From: JAFHCF01 sp048497495
Lineage (GTDB): Bacteria; Pseudomonadota; Alphaproteobacteria; Rhizobiales; Ancalomicrobiaceae
DNA length: 10,004 nucleotides
NCBI GenBank assembly: GCA_048497495.1
Contig: JAFHCF010000061.1
Coordinates: forward strand, 1 to 10,004
Direction of reading: 5' to 3'
Part shown: positions 1 through 6,171 of the stretch, in pieces
Position numbering within the stretch: the first letter of the stretch is position 1
How the letters are laid out: each line of letters begins with the position of its first letter
Notes under the pieces: model-generated
Databases searched by the model: none
The model's input: only the letters and a program-made list of their open reading frames with translations
What the model was told of the DNA's origin: nothing
Made by a program: the position numbers and the translations under genes

Positions 1-185
1 GGCCGCGGCCGCCGCGGCCTCGGGGGCCGCGGGGCTGGGCGGGGGGCGGGGGGCGGGGGCGACCGCGACCCGTCTCCCGATCAAGGGTGGCGTCGGGATC
101 GACCGACGCCACCGCCGATCCGAACCCGCCCCAGCCCAGGGGCGCATGCTCCAGATCCCGCGAGGATCGACCAGAGGGGGGTTCC
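1..185 (+). other. G-rich leader upstream of nifD (no gene seen)
   Basis: This stretch is extremely GC-rich. It opens with a perfect 8-bp inverted repeat (ggccgcgg at 1-8, ccgcggcc at 12-19, 3-nt loop), followed by dense G-tracts at 31-59 that fit a G-quadruplex pattern. No forward frame contains a stop codon before nifD begins, but none reads like the end of NifH, so nifH (the usual upstream neighbour) probably ends before the window. I see no sigma-54 or NifA site here, which fits nifD being transcribed from a promoter further upstream. The end of the stretch carries the nifD ribosome binding site (AGAGGGGG around 173-180). Confidence 0.6.
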
Positions 186-1688
186 ATGAGCCTCGATTAT
201 GAGAACGACGGCGAGTTCCACGAGAAGCTGATCGAGGAAGTTCTCGCCCAATATCCCGACAAGTTCGCCAAGCGCCGCAAGAAGCACCTTTCGGTCGCTT
301 CCGACGCCGGCACCGAGGAAGTCGAAGGGGAGACGATCCCCGTCACCGAATGCGACGTCAAGTCGAACATCAAGTCCGTGCCGGGCGTCATGACCATCCG
401 CGGCTGCGCCTACGCCGGCTCGAAGGGCGTGGTGTGGGGTCCGATCAAGGACATGGTCCACATCTCCCACGGCCCGGTCGGCTGCGGCCAGTATTCCTGG
501 TCCCAGCGTCGCAACTACTACATCGGCAAGACCGGTATCGACACTTTCGTGACGATGCAGTTCACCTCCGATTTCCAGGAACGCGACATCGTCTTCGGCG
601 GCGACAAGAAGCTCGAGAAGATCATCGACGAGATCGAGGATCTCTTCCCGCTCGCCAACGGCATCACCGTGCAGTCCGAGTGCCCGATCGGCCTGATCGG
701 CGACGACATCGAGGCGGTGTCGAAGAAGAAGGCCAAGGAGCACGACACCACCATCGTTCCGGTGCGTTGCGAGGGCTTCCGCGGCGTCTCCCAGTCGCTC
801 GGCCATCACATCGCCAACGACGCGATCCGGGACTGGGTGTTCGACAAGAAGACCCGTGAGGTCGTGACCACGCCCTACGACGTCAACGTCATCGGCGACT
901 ACAACATCGGCGGCGACGCCTGGGCCTCGCGCATCCTGCTCGAGGAGATGGGTCTCAGGGTGGTCGGCAACTGGTCCGGCGACGCGACGCTGGCCGAGGT
1001 CGAGAACGCGGTTCACGCCAAGCTCAACCTGATCCATTGCTACCGCTCGATGAACTACATCTGCCGGCACATGGAAGAGAAGTACGGTATTCCGTGGATG
1101 GAATACAACTTCTTCGGCCCGTCGCAGATCTCTGCTTCGCTGCGCAAGATCGCCAAGCACTACGGCCCGGAGATCGAGGCCAAGGCGGAAGCGGTCATCG
1201 CCAAGTACCAGCCGCTGGTCGACGCCGTCGTGGCGAAGTACGGCCCGCGCCTGAAGGGCAAGTCGGTGATGCTCTACGTCGGTGGCCTGCGCCCCCGTCA
1301 CGTGATCAACGCCTACGAGGACCTCGGCATGGTGATCGCCGGCACGGGCTACGAGTTCGGCCACAACGACGATTATCAGCGCACCGGTCACTATGTGAAG
1401 AAGGGCACGCTGATCTACGACGACGTCACCGGCTACGAGCTCGAGAAGTTCATCGAGAAGATCCGTCCGGATCTGGTCGGCTCGGGCATCAAGGAGAAGT
1501 ACCCGGTGCAGAAGATGGGCATCCCGTTCCGTCAGATGCACTCCTGGGACTACTCCGGCCCCTACCACGGCTACGACGGCTTCGCGATCTTCGCCCGCGA
1601 CATGGACCTCGCGATCAACAATCCCGTCTGGGAACTGTTCGACGCGCCGTGGACCAAGGAAGCGCCGCTGGCCGCCGCCGCCGAGTGA
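186..1688 (+). CDS. nifD: Nitrogenase molybdenum-iron protein alpha chain
   Basis: This encodes the 500-residue alpha subunit of the MoFe protein (dinitrogenase), the cytoplasmic enzyme that reduces N2 to ammonia at the FeMo-cofactor. P-cluster ligands are visible at Cys74, Cys100 and Cys166 (Azotobacter Cys62, 88, 154). FeMo-cofactor ligands are Cys285 (in LIHCYRSMNYI) and His452 (in RQMHSWDYSGPYHGYDG), equivalent to Cys275 and His442. Active-site residues Val82, Arg108, Gln203, His207 and Arg369 are all present, so it should be active. The frame is open upstream to 87, but ATG 186 is chosen because it follows a strong purine-rich Shine-Dalgarno (173-180) and gives the usual N-terminus and length. 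NifK follows after an unusually long 347-nt gap. The residues are those of a molybdenum enzyme; nothing suggests VnfD or AnfD. Confidence 0.98.
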   Translation: MSLDYENDGEFHEKLIEEVLAQYPDKFAKRRKKHLSVASDAGTEEVEGETIPVTECDVKSNIKSVPGVMTIRGCAYAGSKGVVWGPIKDMVHISHGPVGCGQYSWSQRRNYYIGKTGIDTFVTMQFTSDFQERDIVFGGDKKLEKIIDEIEDLFPLANGITVQSECPIGLIGDDIEAVSKKKAKEHDTTIVPVRCEGFRGVSQSLGHHIANDAIRDWVFDKKTREVVTTPYDVNVIGDYNIGGDAWASRILLEEMGLRVVGNWSGDATLAEVENAVHAKLNLIHCYRSMNYICRHMEEKYGIPWMEYNFFGPSQISASLRKIAKHYGPEIEAKAEAVIAKYQPLVDAVVAKYGPRLKGKSVMLYVGGLRPRHVINAYEDLGMVIAGTGYEFGHNDDYQRTGHYVKKGTLIYDDVTGYELEKFIEKIRPDLVGSGIKEKYPVQKMGIPFRQMHSWDYSGPYHGYDGFAIFARDMDLAINNPVWELFDAPWTKEAPLAAAAE

Positions 1689-1733
1689 TCGGTGGAATGC
1701 TCGGGGGCACCGGAGTGATCCGGTGGCGCCCGG

Positions 1734-1773
1734 CCCCCTCTCCCTGTCCCTCCCCCTCCAGGGGGGAGGGGAC
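1734..1773 (+). repeat. GC-rich palindromic intergenic repeat, copy A
   Basis: The copy has the core TCCCTGTCCCTCCCCCTCCA followed by a G-rich arm, so each unit is itself an imperfect hairpin (tccctccccc pairing with gggggaggg). The same core recurs inverted at 1858-1897 and directly at 6030-6069. Repeats of this type are widespread between genes in GC-rich alphaproteobacteria and resemble REP/BIME or small MITE-like elements. The family name cannot be given from this sequence alone. Confidence 0.85.
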
Positions 1774-1857
1774 GCCAGAGGCGAGGACCTTCGCGAGACG
1801 ATCGGCCGGTGCGCCGGGGCGGGTTCGTGAAGAAAGGGCAGGGCGATGATCCGAGCG

Positions 1858-1898
1858 TTCCCTCCCCCCCTCGAGGGGGAGGGACAGGGAGGGGGGGC
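1858..1898 (-). repeat. GC-rich palindromic intergenic repeat, copy B (inverted)
   Basis: The reverse complement of this stretch matches copy A nearly base for base across the TCCCTGTCCCTCCCCCTC core, with a CTCGAG centre instead of CTCCAG. The opposite orientation relative to copy A makes a long inverted repeat between nifD and nifK. The copy is also internally palindromic around 1870-1875. Confidence 0.85.
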
Positions 1899-2035
1899 TT
1901 CGGCCTTCCCGATCCGGCAGACGACTTTCGAAGACCGACATCCCGCCGCGAGCGAGACCGCCCGCGCGATCCCCTGATCACACCCTTCGGGCCGTCCGCC
2001 GTATGGCGCGGAGACCCTCAGCGAGGTGAACACAC

Positions 2036-3574
2036 ATGCCGCAGTCAGCCGATCACGTGCTCGACCATGCTCCTCTCTTCCGCGAGCCGGAATACCAGGA
2101 GATGTTCAAGAACAAGCGGGAGCAGTTCGAGTGCCCGCTGCCCTCCGAGGACGTCGCCGCTCAGGGCGAGTTCACCAAGACCTGGGAATATCGCGAGAAG
2201 AATCTCGCCCGCCAGTCCCTGGTGGTGAACCCGGCCAAGGCCTGCCAGCCGCTCGGCGCGGTGTTCGCCGCCGCCGGCTTCGAGAAGTGCATGAGCTTCG
2301 TGCACGGCAGCCAAGGCTGCGTCGCCTATTATCGCTCGCATCTGTCGCGCCACTTCAAGGAGCCGTGCTCGGCGGTCTCCTCGTCGATGACCGAGGACGC
2401 GGCGGTGTTCGGCGGCCTCAACAACATGATCGACGGCCTGGCCAACACCTATTCGCTCTACGAGCCGAAGATGATCGCCGTGTCGACCACCTGCATGGCC
2501 GAAGTCATCGGTGACGACCTCCAGTCGTTCATCCAGAGCGCCAAGCTCAAGAACTCGGTTCCGCAGGACTTCGACGTTCCCTTCGCTCATACCCCGGCCT
2601 TCGTCGGCAGCCATGTCGACGGCTACGACAACATGATCAAGGGCATCCTGGAGAATTTCTGGAAGGACGCGCAGCGTACGGCCGGCACCTCGGTCAACAT
2701 CATCCCGGGCTTCGACGGCTACTGCGTCGGCAACAACCGTGAGCTGAAGCGCCTGCTCGACCTGATGGGCGTCGAGTACAGCTTCATCTCGGACGCTTCC
2801 GACCAGTTCGACACGCCCTCGGACGGCGAATATCGCATGTACGACGGCGGCACCACGATCGACCAGGTCAAGGGCGCGTTGAACGCCAAGGGCACGATCT
2901 CGCTGCAGTACTGGAACACCCGCAAGACGATGGACTACATCGCCGAGAAGGGCCAGGAGACCGCCGCCTTCCACTACCCGATGGGCATCAAGGCGACCGA
3001 CGCCTTCCTGATGAAGGTCTCGGAGATCTCCGGCAAGGCGATCCCGGAGGCGATCCGTATGGAGCGTGGCCGTCTGATCGACGCGATGGCCGACAGCCAG
3101 TCGCACCTGCACGGCAAGAAGTACGCGATCTTCGGCGATCCCGACTTCGTCCAGGCGATGGCCCAGTTCGTCATGGAGACCGGCGGCGAGCCGACCCACT
3201 GCCTCGCCACCAACGGCTCCAAGGCCTGGGATGCCCAGATGAAGGAAATGCTGGCGGCCAACCCGTTCGGCAAGGCGGCCCAGGTGTGGGCGGGCAGGGA
3301 CCTGTGGCACCTGCGCTCGCTGCTCTTCACCGAACCGGTCGACTTCATGATCGGCTCGTCTTACGGCAAGTATCTGGAGCGCGACACCGGCACGCCGCTG
3401 ATCCGCTTGACCTTCCCGATCTTCGATCGTCACCACCATCACCGCTTCCCGCTGATGGGCTATCAGGGCGGCCTGCGCGTCCTGACGACGATCCTCGACA
3501 AGGTGTTCGACAAGCTCGACAGCGACACCATCGTCCCCGGCGTCACCGACTACTCCTACGACCTCACCCGCTGA
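2036..3574 (+). CDS. nifK: Nitrogenase molybdenum-iron protein beta chain
   Basis: This 512-residue beta subunit pairs with NifD in the alpha2beta2 MoFe protein and holds the P-cluster at the subunit interface. P-cluster cysteines are Cys70 (NPAKACQPLGA), Cys95 (HGSQGCVAYYR) and Cys153 (STTCMAEVIGDD), with the same numbers as in Azotobacter. Position 188, where Azotobacter has the redox-switching Ser ligand, is Ala (HTPAFVGSH, codon 2597-2599), and residue 99 is Tyr (codon 2330-2332) instead of Phe; see findings. The natural RHHHHRFP stretch near the C-terminus is family-typical. ATG 2036 follows GAGGTGA at good spacing. The usual length of about 510-523 aa and the full set of motifs indicate an intact gene. 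A terminator hairpin follows the stop. Confidence 0.98.
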   Translation: MPQSADHVLDHAPLFREPEYQEMFKNKREQFECPLPSEDVAAQGEFTKTWEYREKNLARQSLVVNPAKACQPLGAVFAAAGFEKCMSFVHGSQGCVAYYRSHLSRHFKEPCSAVSSSMTEDAAVFGGLNNMIDGLANTYSLYEPKMIAVSTTCMAEVIGDDLQSFIQSAKLKNSVPQDFDVPFAHTPAFVGSHVDGYDNMIKGILENFWKDAQRTAGTSVNIIPGFDGYCVGNNRELKRLLDLMGVEYSFISDASDQFDTPSDGEYRMYDGGTTIDQVKGALNAKGTISLQYWNTRKTMDYIAEKGQETAAFHYPMGIKATDAFLMKVSEISGKAIPEAIRMERGRLIDAMADSQSHLHGKKYAIFGDPDFVQAMAQFVMETGGEPTHCLATNGSKAWDAQMKEMLAANPFGKAAQVWAGRDLWHLRSLLFTEPVDFMIGSSYGKYLERDTGTPLIRLTFPIFDRHHHHRFPLMGYQGGLRVLTTILDKVFDKLDSDTIVPGVTDYSYDLTR

Positions 3575-3599
3575 GGCGCGTCGGATTTGCGACATGCGG

Positions 3600-3628
3600 C
3601 GGCCGCCCCTCGGGGCGGCCGTTTCGTT
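3600..3628 (+). terminator. Rho-independent terminator after nifK
   Basis: A perfect 9-bp GC stem (cggccgccc 3600-3608, gggcggccg 3613-3621) with a CTCG tetraloop is followed by TTTCGTT. It lies 26 nt past the nifK stop. This is the usual form of an intrinsic terminator in a GC-rich genome and would end or strongly reduce nif(H)DK transcription before the next gene. Confidence 0.85.
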
Positions 3629-3713
3629 GCGCCGGACCAAACGCGTCGCATTCCGGCATTTCAGTAGTTATCGATTAAATGGCTGTTCATTTCCCCTACG
3701 TATCGTTCCCGTC

Positions 3714-4406
3714 ATGGACATCGAGTGGCGCATGACCGACGACGTATTGGCGAAGATCCGGAGCGAGATGCGGCGATCGCGTCCCGAGGATCTCGGTCGG
3801 CTGCTCAAACCGATGGCCGAATTCCACATCGATACGGTGGCGCGGAAGGCGAGTTGCGACGTCGATCTCTTCGTCGAGACCGCGACCGAGCTGCTGCGGC
3901 CGGCGTCTCTCTTCGAACGCATGGCCTTCGCCAACGTGCTCGCCGACGCGGGGCGGGTGCCGCCGCGCCTCCTCGACGTGCTGCTGCGCGACGTCCATCT
4001 GGTGTCGCGGCCGCTGATCGAGCGGGCCCGGCTCTCCGACGACGATCTCGTGTCGGTGATGGCGATCGACACCAGCGAGTCGACGCTTCTCGCCATCGCC
4101 CAGCGGCGCGGCACCGGCGTCGCCGTCACCGATCGGCTGATCGAGGCGGGCACCCTCAAGGTCCATCTGATGCTCGCCGCCAACGACGGCGCGACATTGT
4201 CGATGGCGGGGTTCGACCGGTTCTCCGACATGACGACGGCGCAGAACGACATGGATCTGGCGCTGGCGCAGCGTTCCGACCTGCCGGTGTCGATCGCCAA
4301 GGCGCTCTACCAGCGCCTTTCCGCCAGTGCCGCCAAGCGGGTCGCCGACATGATGGAGCGCGACCGCAATCGCGGCCGCCGCGCCCTGGCGCTCGGCAGC
4401 AAGTGA
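3714..4406 (+). CDS. DUF2336 domain protein between the nif operons
   Basis: The gene encodes about 230 residues and belongs, by recognisable motifs, to the DUF2336 family (alpha-helical HEAT-like repeats, mostly alphaproteobacterial, function unknown). Typical features are VSRPLIERARLSDDDL near residues 97-111, LLAIAQRRG at 125-133, VTDRLIEAG at 138-146, NDGATLS near 157-163 and QRSDLP at 186-191. There is no signal peptide, membrane segment or catalytic motif, so it is probably a soluble, protein-binding protein. It is shorter than many DUF2336 proteins, which often exceed 300 residues. The start is uncertain: ATG 3714 has no clear Shine-Dalgarno and ATG 3732 (224 aa) is an alternative. The frame is open back to 3594 but that start would lie in the nifK terminator. 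The upstream stretch 3640-3712 is locally AT-richer and may hold a weak housekeeping promoter. It is not a known nif gene; a role in nitrogen fixation would be a guess. Confidence 0.8.
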   Translation: MDIEWRMTDDVLAKIRSEMRRSRPEDLGRLLKPMAEFHIDTVARKASCDVDLFVETATELLRPASLFERMAFANVLADAGRVPPRLLDVLLRDVHLVSRPLIERARLSDDDLVSVMAIDTSESTLLAIAQRRGTGVAVTDRLIEAGTLKVHLMLAANDGATLSMAGFDRFSDMTTAQNDMDLALAQRSDLPVSIAKALYQRLSASAAKRVADMMERDRNRGRRALALGSK

Positions 4407-4491
4407 TCCTCGAGCGATCGCCGCTCTGATCGCGCCCGCGCGGATCCGGACCGGCCGGAACAGGCACCGGCGCCCCGGTCGAACGCGATCC

Positions 4492-4507
4492 TGGCATACC
4501 CCTTGCT
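4492..4507 (+). promoter_or_regulatory. Sigma-54 (-24/-12) promoter for the nifE operon
   Basis: TGGCATACCCCTTGCT matches the RpoN consensus TGGCAC-N5-TTGCW with a single mismatch, with GG at 4493-4494, GC at 4505-4506 and exactly ten bases between them. It lies 67 nt upstream of the nifE ATG, so transcription should start near 4517 and leave a leader of about 58 nt. This is the type of promoter activated by NifA under nitrogen-fixing conditions. Confidence 0.9.
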
Positions 4508-4530
4508 CCTGTCTCCCCGAGGCGAGCGTT

Positions 4531-4548
4531 TTGTCGGAAGGCCGACAA
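4531..4548 (+). promoter_or_regulatory. NifA-type operator (TGT-N10-ACA), downstream of the promoter
   Basis: TTGTCGGAAGGCCGACAA contains a perfect TGT-N10-ACA NifA upstream activator motif (TGT 4532-4534, ACA 4545-4547) inside a perfect 7-bp inverted repeat with a 4-nt centre. Unusually it lies between the sigma-54 promoter and the nifE start codon, at about +15 to +32 of the predicted transcript, not 80-200 bp upstream. As RNA it could also form a small leader hairpin. Confidence 0.65.
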
Positions 4549-4574
4549 AGGCGACAGCCGCTGGGGGACCGGTC

Positions 4575-6161
4575 ATGGCGTCACCGAAGGTCCAGGCGCT
4601 CTTCGAAGAGCCCGGTTGCGACAAGAACCAGGCGAAGGACGAGAAGGCGCGCAAGAAGGGCTGTTCCAAGCCGCTGACGCCGGGGGCGGCGGCGGGCGGA
4701 TGCGCCTTCGACGGCGCCAAGATCGTGCTGCAGCCGATCACCGATGCCGCCCATCTGGTCCATGCGCCGCTCGCCTGCGAGGGCAATTCCTGGGACAACC
4801 GCGGCGCGGGGTCCTCCGGCCCGACCCTGTGGCGGACCTCCTTCACCACCGATCTCACCGAACTCGACGTCGTGCTCGGCCAGGGTGAGCGCAAGCTCTA
4901 CAAGGCGATCCGCGAGGTGGTCGAGGCCTATGCGCCGCCGGCGGTCTTCGTCTACGAGACCTGCGTCACGGCGCTGATCGGCGACGACATCGACGCGGTG
5001 TGCCGGCATGCCTCCGAGAAGTTCGCCACCCCGGTGATCCCGGTGCATTCGGCCGGCTTCGTCGGGTCGAAGAACCTCGGCAACAAGCTCGCCGGCGAGG
5101 CACTGCTCGACCACGTCATCGGCACCCGCGAGCCCGACGACGTCGGACCCTACGACATCAACATTCTCGGCGAGTTCAATCTGGCCGGCGAGTTCTGGCT
5201 GGTGAAGCCGCTCCTCGACGAACTCGGCATCCGCATCCGCGCCTGCATTCCCGGCGACGCGCGCTACGCCGACGTGGCGGCGGCGCACACGGCGCGGGCG
5301 ACGATGATGGTGTGCTCGACGGCGCTGATCAATCTCGCCCGCAAGATGGAGGAGCGCTGGGGCATCCCCTTCTTCGAGGGCTCGTTCTACGGCGTCGCCG
5401 ACACCTCCGAGGCGCTGCGCCAGATCTCCCGCCTCCTGGTCGAGCGCGGCGCCGACGCCGAACTCCTCGAGCGCACCGAGCGGCTGATCGCCCGCGAGGA
5501 GGCGATCGTCTGGGCCAGGCTCGAGGCCTATCGGGCGCGGCTCTCCGGCAAGCGGGTGCTGCTCAACACCGGCGGCGTCAAGTCGTGGTCGGTGGTCGCC
5601 GCCCTGATGGAGATCGGTATCGAGATCGTCGGCACCTCGGTCAAGAAGTCGACGGTCGAGGACAAGGAGCGGATCAAGCAGATCCTCAAGGATGAGAACC
5701 ACATGTTCGACGGCATGGCGCCGCGCGACCTCTACGCCCTGTTGGAACGTCACGAAGCCGACATCATGTTGTCGGGCGGGCGGACCCAGTTCATCGCGCT
5801 GAAGGCGCGGATGCCGTGGCTCGACATCAACCAGGAGCGCCAATACCCCTATGCCGGCTACGACGGCATGGTCGAGATGGTGCGCCAGATCGACATCGCC
5901 ATCCATTCGCCGATCTGGGACCAGGTGCGCGCGGCCGCGCCCTTCGACGCCGAGGGCCGACTGGTCGGCGAGAGCGTGATCGGGCGGGGCGGACCGGAGG
6001 TCGACGCCGGTGCGACCGGCGGCGCCGAGCCCCCCCTCCCTGTCTCTCCCCCTCCAGGGGGGAGGGGATCCGTGGGGATGGGCCTCGCCGTCGCCGCCAC
6101 CCCCACCGTCACCCACAAGAAGTTCGCCGCCGCAGGTAGCGGCGACGCCGACGATTGTTGA
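4575..6161 (+). CDS. nifE: FeMo-cofactor biosynthesis scaffold protein NifE
   Basis: This 528-residue NifD paralogue forms the NifE2N2 scaffold, on which the NifB-derived iron-sulfur precursor matures with molybdenum and homocitrate before transfer to apo-MoFe protein. Conserved cysteines are Cys43 (AGGCAFDGAK), Cys68 (LACEGNSWDNRG), Cys130 (YETCVTALIGDD) and Cys247 (MMVCSTALINLARKME). The first three correspond to NifD P-cluster positions and bind the scaffold's interface [4Fe-4S] cluster; the last matches the NifD cofactor cysteine. ATG 4575 follows GGGGGA (4563-4568); the frame is open upstream to 4503 but that would overlap the promoter. The recognisable family ends near residue 465 (IHSPIWDQVRAAAPFDAEG). 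The remaining 60 or so residues are low-complexity, and part of them is encoded by a palindromic repeat (6030-6069). The stop abuts the nifN Shine-Dalgarno. This is the first gene of the sigma-54-driven operon. Confidence 0.97.
   Translation: MASPKVQALFEEPGCDKNQAKDEKARKKGCSKPLTPGAAAGGCAFDGAKIVLQPITDAAHLVHAPLACEGNSWDNRGAGSSGPTLWRTSFTTDLTELDVVLGQGERKLYKAIREVVEAYAPPAVFVYETCVTALIGDDIDAVCRHASEKFATPVIPVHSAGFVGSKNLGNKLAGEALLDHVIGTREPDDVGPYDINILGEFNLAGEFWLVKPLLDELGIRIRACIPGDARYADVAAAHTARATMMVCSTALINLARKMEERWGIPFFEGSFYGVADTSEALRQISRLLVERGADAELLERTERLIAREEAIVWARLEAYRARLSGKRVLLNTGGVKSWSVVAALMEIGIEIVGTSVKKSTVEDKERIKQILKDENHMFDGMAPRDLYALLERHEADIMLSGGRTQFIALKARMPWLDINQERQYPYAGYDGMVEMVRQIDIAIHSPIWDQVRAAAPFDAEGRLVGESVIGRGGPEVDAGATGGAEPPLPVSPPPGGRGSVGMGLAVAATPTVTHKKFAAAGSGDADDC
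6030..6069 (+). repeat. GC-rich palindromic repeat, copy C, inside the nifE 3' end
   Basis: This is the same repeat as the copies at 1734-1773 and 1858-1898 (core TCCCTGTCTCTCCCCCTCCA, one base different from copy A, then a G-rich arm). It is read in frame by nifE as PPLPVSPPPGGRGS, around residues 486-499. It is therefore a repeat within a coding region, not an intergenic one. Confidence 0.85.
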
Positions 6162-6171
6162 GGAGGAACCG

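Larger units (their letters stand above)
1689..2035 (+). other. Long nifD-nifK intergenic region with hairpins and an inverted repeat pair
   Basis: These 347 nt contain no convincing gene. A 6-bp hairpin (caccgg 1708-1713, ccggtg 1720-1725) follows the nifD stop. Next come two oppositely oriented copies of a GC-rich palindromic repeat (1734-1773 and 1858-1897), which could pair with each other into a stem of roughly 40 bp around an 84-nt loop. The nifK Shine-Dalgarno (GAGGTGA, 2023-2029) is at the end. There is no sigma-54 motif, so nifD and nifK are probably still cotranscribed. Short frames in this stretch only translate the repeat and are not genes. Confidence 0.75.

Noticed and set aside
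1..185. Possible C-terminal end of nifH in the opening bases
   Set aside because: No frame resembles NifH and no frame has a stop before nifD, so nifH must lie upstream of the window if it is there.
1615..1941. Short proline/glycine-rich open frames around the nifD-nifK gap on both strands
   Set aside because: Their sequence is simply translation of the palindromic repeats (PLPLEGG/PSPSRGEG-like peptides), a frequent source of spurious gene calls in GC-rich alphaproteobacteria.
81..2033. A 650-codon open frame on the minus strand opposite nifD
   Set aside because: It is a shadow of GC-rich codon use: the product is rich in Val, Asp, Arg and His with no recognisable domain, and runs antisense through nifD and the repeat region. 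The same applies to minus-strand frames at 2045-3640, 4581-6392, 6109-7659 and 8850-9887.
3429..3440. Four consecutive histidine codons in nifK, looking like an engineered tag
   Set aside because: The RHHHHRFP motif is natural in NifK proteins, including Azotobacter, so it is not a cloning artefact.
3680..3695. A TGGC-N-TTCC sequence resembling a sigma-54 promoter ahead of the DUF2336 gene
   Set aside because: The -12 half lacks the essential TTGC, and no NifA-type site accompanies it, so it is not supported as a promoter.
3594..3713. Upstream extension of the DUF2336 gene to an ATG at 3594
   Set aside because: The extension would run through the nifK terminator stem, has no ribosome binding site and adds an Arg-rich non-family sequence.
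4448..4480. GACCGG/CCGGTC inverted repeat after the DUF2336 gene considered as a terminator
   Set aside because: The stem is only 6 bp around a 20-nt loop and has no T-run, so it is too weak to call.
1734..6069. Three similar repeats considered as a CRISPR array
   Set aside because: The copies are few, far apart, in mixed orientation and separated by genes, without regular spacers or cas genes.
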